From the NCBI GenBank assembly GCA_023213315.1, contig JAKCPI010014092.1, positions 310,001 through 374,000 on the forward strand: 64,000 bases of DNA, read 5' to 3'. The notes below the pieces were generated by a model. That model saw nothing but the letters and a program-made list of their open reading frames with translations, was not told where the DNA came from and made no database searches. Made by a program: the position numbers and the translations under genes. This stretch comes from Euborellia annulipes (lineage: Eukaryota; Arthropoda; Insecta; Dermaptera; Anisolabididae). Below are positions 57,328 to 64,000 of the stretch, one piece after another. Positions within the stretch are counted from its first letter, which is position 1; each line of letters starts with the position of its first letter.

Positions 57328-60189
57328 CACAAGACTTTTGCGCTCTCTAATTTAATTAGATTTAATAAGATAATTAATACCATTTAATATTGATATTTGA
57401 TTATTAGTTAAATATTAAAAAAACACTAGTTTGAAGTTTTATTCCCAATAGTGGTCAGTTTTTCTTTTTATTAAAGCTAGCCCTTCTCTTTTCCCTTCTG
57501 AGCGTCGCTTGGATGAGATACAATAAGAAATTGAATCAATAAAGTCTGACACGACTATGAAATATAGGGCAGGGGGGATAGTCCCTCACAAAAAACAATG
57601 GATAAAAATGTTTTTATTTACTATTTATGTCGCATTAAAAAAAAACCCTTACCCTTGGTCGAGTTCGGTGAGGAAATCCATTTGAGTTGGCAAATAAAGC
57701 TATGAGCTGCGAATTAGTCATTCATTCATAAGGCTGACTCCTTTCTGATAGCTTCGTTTACCAGGTATTTCTAGCTTGCTGATCAATTTTCATTTTCAAT
57801 CGAGACTTTTTACCCCCGACATGCCCTTCCTTTCCCTTGAAACTTCCCCCTCCACCAACAGCGTGACTTCTTCTTCGGTCGCATCTCTATTTAAAAAGTC
57901 CAGACAATTGAGAAATGCAAATTCAAAATAAAATCTGTTAAAAGAAGCTATCTATAAAATTTTGCATAATAGGCCTAAATAAATCATTTATACGAATTTC
58001 CCTGAGTTGAGCATATTGGAAATATTTTATTAAGAATCAATTTTTTAGCAAAATCAGCATGTTTTGTTTATTCACTGAATGAAAAAAGATAAAATTTCTG
58101 ATAAAATTTAACATCGTCAAAAAAAATAACAATTTATCATTTTCTGTACGAATTATTAGAATCTTCAAATAAAATATTCTTGATTTGGATTATTTCTTTT
58201 TTTTTATTAATTTATCTATTTATTTTTTAAAGATAAAAAAGAAGATATTTCCTAAGTCTTTTTTTTTTTTTTGATAGTTCCTTATCGTTTTAGTCTCCTC
58301 AAGCTTCCATTTTTCTAAATCATTAATCATGCTTTCTATTCGACTTCTATAATCTATCTTTCCCCTTCCTACTTCCCCATCCCACCCCTCCACACCACCT
58401 CTACATCTGATCTACAAATATTTCTATTTTGTCCTCGCATTTATTGTCCCCTTTTGTTATTTGCAATTTTCTTTCATGAAAAGCAATTATTTTGAATTCA
58501 AATGAGATAGTTTTATATGTCGAAATGGCTTCTACATTAATTCTTTTCATTGTTACATTTTGTGAAGCTCTTTTGCAACATCAACCAGAAAAAAAAATTT
58601 ATTTCAAAGGAATTGGCTACCAATCAATTTAAATAAATATGAATAGGGTCTAAATGGCCTTAGATGCCGAAAAAGACCTTAAAATAAATTAAAAATTAGT
58701 TGCATATAAATGAAAAATACAAAATAAAGCTAAGAATTATTTTTATTATCAAGGGGTTAACACGTGTCGTCAGGGGTGGAAATGGAATATTTAAGAAACT
58801 CTTACTGGCCCTTTGAAAGGACCCGAAACGGATTTAAATCATCTCAAAATATTTTTTTTTTTACCCCAATGGGAATTTCTAATATTTTGATCTTTTTTAA
58901 AGAAAGCTAGACTTGTCTCGTTCAAATAATTATACAACTCACCCCGATATCAATCAACCCCCTCCTTCGTGAGCAACTATCTAAATGTATTTGTAATGTC
59001 TTTTTTTTTATTGAAAACAAAAGGATAAAATGTAGAATAGAATATTTTTTCTTATTAAATTTATTTTCTCCTTTCGAATATTAAATTAAATATTTTATAA
59101 ATGCCCTTAGGAGTAGAAAAAGAGAGGGGGAAGGTACAAGTTAGATCATCTATACATTAAAAAATTATTATATCAATTTTCATCTTATATTTTTCTTATT
59201 ATTATTTATTTGCATAGGGGTGATTAAAAATTCTACTTTCTCTTTGAATATTATCATAGTGCGAATAAATTTTAATTTCCTTTCTACTTTTTAAAATTAT
59301 CGAAATGGACAAAGACCTATATAAAATTCCAATTTCTTTTATTAAACTCTGGATTTTTATCTCATGGGTTACTCAAGCACAAAAAATTTCTTTGTGTGTC
59401 ACTTAGGAGGGGGGGGGGGGGGGTTGCTTCTCTTTTACGGAGATTACATTTTTTAATGCCTATTAGGAAACTATTTATTTCAAACCTTCAAGGTATGAAA
59501 TTTCATGATTCATAATAAACAAGATTTGATTGCTAACTATATATTTATTCGGGGAGGGGGGGGGGGGGGCAACTAAAAAATTTTTTTTTGACGAAACCTA
59601 ATTTTTTCGCAGGGCGGAAAAATGTTTGCCTTCTGTCATGGAATCTATTTTATCTTTTTTTTATTGGAAGACGAAATTTAATTTCGGAGGGGGGGGGGCT
59701 CTCGTCGTCCCCCTTATATACGGCCCTGATTTTATCATAAAGATAATGTCAAGACAAAATTTCTGACGTGATCTCTATTTTATATACTACGTACTTTAGG
59801 AGGTTGTGAAGATGTTTAAATAACTTTTTTATATTGACCGTCTATTTGTGAATAAGGGTGGGGGTGGGGGTGTATCATCCCGGGACTGAGCAAAGCTTTC
59901 TTCGGGCCTGGCTAATCCCATACATCTGTAAGGAAATGAACACAAATAGATGTATTAAAATGATTTTCACAATAGTGACCCTTATGATTACAATTCTAAA
60001 GGAGACATGTTGATCTCTATAAAAAGAGTAAAATATCGATATTTTCATTTAATCTTTCGTGTTTACTTAGGAAAAGGAATTTTCTTTTCATACAAAAGTA
60101 TAATAAAATAAATACTTAATTATTTAACCTTTCACAACTGTTATTAGTAGTAACAAAAAACCTTTTTGGCATTAATCACGGTTTGTTTT
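57328..60189. other. onecut intron, mostly AT-rich
   Basis: No exon is visible. A less AT-rich patch lies at 57650-57900. Long G runs occur at 59408-59422 and about 59555-59570, the second inside a relic ending TTATATACGGCCCTG (59727) that resembles the hAT-like element at 25207. Confidence 0.4.
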
Positions 60190-60330
60190 AATTAGCAATT
60201 ATACAAATTACGTTTCGGTCGCTACTTCTGCAGCCGTCTTCATCACTCGATAGAATTTACTTTTCAAAGTGAAAACACCACTTGATGACGTCTGCAAAAA
60301 GTCGCCGAAATGTTGTAATTTTTACAAAAA
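60190..60330. repeat. Short inverted pair with degenerate hammerhead-like cores
   Basis: On the minus strand GTGATGA (60246-60240) and GAAAC (60216-60212) with GTA after. On the plus strand TTGATGA (60282-60288) and GAAAT (60307 onwards). Spacing fits the other elements but the CTGA box is altered in both. Confidence 0.4.
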
Positions 60331-61000
60331 AATTTGTAATAAATAATTTCCAACTAAAAAAAAAAAAACGGTGATCTATTCCAAAAATGAATTTTATTGC
60401 TAACTTTCCGACTGAAAAATTAAAAATTAATTTATTCAAAGATTTTGCTATTCCTATCTCTATCCTTTTAATACCCCATCCCCTCCTCTTCAAAGAGTTA
60501 AGGAATTATTTTTTATAGGGGTAACCACCCCGTCGAATTGGTTTGGAATCCATTCGAAATCAAACTAAATTATCAAAGAGGTTTGTTAACAGGGGAGGTT
60601 GGCTTTGTGTCCCCTCTTTGCAAGCCCCGGGATGAGGGAGGTTCCCGAGGGATAAACCTCCCTTCTGCCTTCCATCTTCACCTATTCAAGGTATTTGCCC
60701 TACTCACAACACTTGCGCTCCATTCTAATTAATTTTAAATAAAAAATAGAATTTTATAATAGGAACTCAATTATTTTAAAAGAAATATCTTTACACAAAC
60801 CATAGCAACAACAAAAGGATTGTTAAAAATTAAAAACATATAAAGTCAGGCTGATCTCGAAATTACAGGAAACTTCTTTTCTAAAACTGTGAATGAAAAA
60901 AGTAGCTGACCCTATCCCACTTGAGATCAATAACTAGTTGCAGCTTTTTTTGTTTAATATGAAAATCCTCACTTCTCTGGAATTCGAAAACAGTCCGATA
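60331..61000. other. onecut intron, no element recognised
   Basis: A balanced-composition patch near 60560-60720 has CCTC- and GAGG-rich blocks. Nothing else is recognised. Confidence 0.3.
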
Positions 61001-61400
61001 GTTGAATCATTTTGAAATGAATTATGCGTATCGATTAAAACAAGCGATTGTTTGTTTCGTCTCAAGAGGGGAAGAGTTGCGAAAAATCAAAAAATCGATA
61101 AATTTGCTTTTCTCGTATCTCTCCCTATAAAAAAGAAGCTAATGTTTACTTTTTTGGTACAAACGGCGCCAAAGTGGCTGATGTGCTCGAGACTGAGCCT
61201 TGAGCTCAGTCAATCAAACCAGCACTTTTAAAATAATTAATCATCTTTTGTTAATGCAACTTAAAGGGAAAAGTCATGTTTAAGGCAACACTTGCGACGA
61301 CTAAGCATTTTGGTTGCCTAAGCCCAAGGCGCCACGCTCGAGCATATCAGACCCTTGTGCCCCCGACTGCACGCAAGCTCTTTTGCTAACAGTCACCCTT
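61001..61400 (+). promoter_or_regulatory. Candidate enhancer in onecut intron
   Basis: Repeat-free, balanced sequence containing AAAAAATCGATAAAT (a good Onecut-type ATCGAT site), TAATTAATCATC and GTCAATCAAACC. It is the longest such block in the intron. Possible autoregulation is inferred. Confidence 0.3.
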
Positions 61401-62574
61401 TAATTATGAGATTTTAATCAAATTTTATATCTTAGAAATTATTTTTAAAATAATCATTGTCCGGCTAAAGTTTATAAATATTAAGCTCTAAACAATTTAA
61501 GCGAAATTTTTTTTTTTTTTTAAGTAACCATAAATAATGCGACAATTGAAATTCTTTAATATTATTTACTTACTCTCTAACAAAAATAAACAAATTTCTT
61601 TTATTTTTTAATCATTTGGGATAATATTTATTAATTTTTTTTTATTTTATTTTTATTTATTTTTTCTCCCTCAAAGTTGAGATCCTACATCTTTATATAA
61701 ATATATAATTCAATATTTTATATGCTAACAAATTATAAATGAATTCCCATGTCGATGTTAATCAAATAATTTAGTATTTATTTACTTATATAAGTAAATA
61801 TTTATATATATATATTGTGAATAAAAAATATAGCTATTTTTTCAAGTTGCGTAGAGATTTAAAGGGTTTACAAAAACATCGGATTGATTGGCAAAAGACC
61901 ATAATGTCCTCTATTTATTTCATCTAGTGTTGAGGGTATTTGGCTGAAGCGGGGTTGGAGTGGGGGTTTGTGCCCCAAAGCGACCCTCCCAAGCCTATGC
62001 TAAGCCGCCTGGGAGCTACAGGGTGAAATCGGATAATGTATACATTCTTCTTTCAGTATAAAAGCGAATGCCAAACATATTTCAGCCAGGAATTGCGAGT
62101 TAAAAAGTTATATTAAAACGAGAGGCGTGGGCGGTGGTGGGGGGCGGCGAAGTCAATGGGGCAGAGCCCTCGGTTACCTGTAGAAGGTGGAAGAGGGCAC
62201 CCTCCCTTTCTCGAATAATGATTGGCAGCCAGAAATTAATTAATTTGCTTTTCACAAAGCCACATGGCCCACACCCGTCTCTGAAATATTTTAATATTAA
62301 ACAACGAACGAAGGCATCTGCGATGAAATTATGTGATTATGCGAGGGGGTGGGTGGAGGGGAGGAAACCTGTGACGGGACGCGCGAGTCTTATTTGTTCA
62401 CTTGGGTCCGACTTGATTAGTTATTTACATTTTATCAATCATTCCATTTAATATCATCTTAAAAGAAAAAAAACTTCTCATTTATACTTAAAATCTTAAA
62501 AAAAAAGATCTAGTTAATGAAAAACTTGAAGATATTTGAAAGTTTATAATCTTAGTTGTTTCGAAGAGATTTAA
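61401..62574. other. onecut intron
   Basis: AT-rich to about 61900, then a more balanced, repeat-free block at 61980-62450 with GAAATTAATTAATTTGC and TTTATCAATCATT. It could also be regulatory. The open frame at 62134-62451 shows no domain. Confidence 0.3.
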
Positions 62575-63215
62575 TAGAAAAAATCACGACATCGAATTTT
62601 TGACATGATCGCAATATTGTATATTACATACATGTATATAGGTAAGAGAAAGTAAAAACCTGGTATGACTCAACTCTTACCTGGGGTGATCGAAAGTTCT
62701 GGACTGTGTTGTCACACCAGATTTTTTGTATCGAGATATATTTAGCTGCCCTTAGCACCTTAGTTTCAAACTTGGCAACACGTTTCATAGATGGCGCTGA
62801 GCTACGAATGCTTCCACATCAGTAAAGTGTACTTCAAACACTTTTCGCGAAAAATTTTACGGATATACTTTTTAAAGAGCATCTAAAAAATAGTTGATTT
62901 ATGAATTTCAATCAAAATTGTTAGAGCTAATTTTGAGAAATTCGAAAAAATCTGAAAAAGTAATTCAGTATAGTACTAGTACTTTTTGGCCGATTTTGTT
63001 CAAAAGGATATTTTAACTGTCCGGGAGGGTACTTAACTTAAATATAAAATTTCAACCTCGTAACTCATTTCCTTCATGCCTTAAACTATCAAACACAAAC
63101 ACACCCACGCTATCTCACACATTCACTAGTGGCCCTTGGGCGTTTCCGTCTATCTCCACCCGTTCACAAACACACAGACAAACAGACCCCCTATGATCAA
63201 ATTTTGAACTTTTGA
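62575..63215 (-). repeat. Family A repeat, minus copy, long
   Basis: Reverse complement of the family: GACATCGAATTTTTGACATG, the hairpin part with GTCACACCAGATTTTTTG, AGTACTAGTACTTTTTGGCC and GTCCGGGAGGGTACTTAA. Short unrelated pieces are interleaved. Confidence 0.7.
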
Positions 63216-64000
63216 CTCTATATAAAAACTCGGTGGGCAGGTTGAGCATCGCTGATGTGCAAGTTGAGTATACTCAACTAGTATACTAATGCATTGATAA
63301 GCATCCTATTTTATCGATTGATGTTTCGCTCTTCTTTCTTAACTTATTCCTTTGTTTTTTCAACTTATTCGGATTCCTTTAAGGTTTCAAAAATAATCTT
63401 AAAAATTACAGTCTAAAACATAAAAATATTTTTCGTTAAACAAAAAACGTCTTACCTCTTAAGCATCTCCATTTTTTCGTCAATTTTAAATGCCGATCAT
63501 CCCTCTTTGAATAAAAATTACAAATTACAAAATTACTGAGGAATAATAAAAATATTACTAACTTTAATTTTATAAAATACTATAAACATTAAATATTATA
63601 TAATCTATTTATTAGAAAGGGAAAATAATTCTAGATTTTGAAATATTTATTAAAAATTTACTTTTTGAAATTTTATTCTTATCCATTTTTTTACTAAATT
63701 AAATTATATTAAATAATATAAGCTCTTTGATTCGACGACGTAATTATAGGTATAATCAACTTTTCATTTAAATTAGAGATCATTTTAAATAATTAATCAG
63801 ATGCAGTAAATGTCCAATAAATCATTTAACAATTTAATTTTACAATTCTCTTCATAGCTAAAATAATAAAATTAATCACTTTGCTTATGTGAATGAATTA
63901 TGAAGTATTTTACCAGGATATTATTTATTATAAATATAATATTGGAAGTGCAGTAAACAAAAAGAATTGTATAAGAAACTGAAAATAAAATTCATTATTT
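63216..64000. other. AT-rich end of window
   Basis: A palindrome GTTGAGTATACTCAAC lies near 63262-63278. No gene is seen. Confidence 0.4.

Noticed and set aside
63218..63281. Mini-Helitron (TCTATATAAAA ... hairpin CTAG|T)
   Set aside because: It is only about 64 bp long and the hairpin overlaps the CTAG; more likely a chance arrangement next to a family A copy.
42706..64000. Search for the onecut homeodomain exon
   Set aside because: I saw no frame with a homeodomain helix-3-like block on the plus strand. It is presumably beyond the right edge.

Overview
The window is AT-rich animal nuclear DNA, almost certainly from an arthropod. It carries parts of three conserved, intron-rich genes. They are separated by long non-coding stretches crowded with small, nested mobile elements. 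The arthropod call rests on a full-length Costal-2/KIF7/KIF27-type kinesin close in size to insect Cos2, a onecut gene split right after its CUT domain, and a RIM amino terminus. I cannot place it below phylum from sequence alone.

Genes. (1) 3005-3114, minus: the first coding exon of a RIM (Rab3-interacting active-zone protein) gene. A CpG-rich block upstream (about 3380-3960) looks like its promoter/5' end; the rest of the gene lies left of the window. (2) 17051-29150, plus: a complete 19-exon kinesin-like gene, 1176 codons, orthologous to costal-2/KIF7/KIF27 of the Hedgehog pathway. Every exon joins in frame, and one intron is GC-AG. (3) 41133-42705, plus: the large first coding exon of onecut, ending just after the CUT domain at a strong splice donor. 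The homeodomain exon was not found, so the intron runs at least 21 kb to the right edge. That intron holds several compositionally distinct blocks that may be enhancers.

Mobile DNA. The most striking layer is a set of inverted-repeat elements carrying hammerhead-ribozyme-like cores (CUGAWGA, helix II, GAAAC, cleavage triplet). The best are at 23166-23224, 35282-35332, 35972-36010 and 55514-55549; weaker ones are near 13729-13757, 33619-33642 and 60212-60310. One lies beside a decayed GIY-YIG endonuclease reading frame, the signature of Penelope-like retroelements. In that element an inverted copy of the flank begins one base from the predicted self-cleavage site. Other elements are a putative Helitron (12301-16114) with nested insertions, and five hAT-like non-autonomous elements, four with 8-bp target duplications. 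There is also a TTAA-flanked piggyBac-like MITE, a Tc1/mariner-like foldback, a non-LTR retrotransposon remnant and a tRNA-like foldback. An unclassified repeat (called family A here) with a terminal hairpin is present in at least a dozen places. Several insertions are nested two or three deep, which gives relative ages.

The three genes show no sign of acting together as a unit: RIM is synaptic, Cos2 is a Hedgehog-pathway scaffold, and Onecut is a transcription factor.
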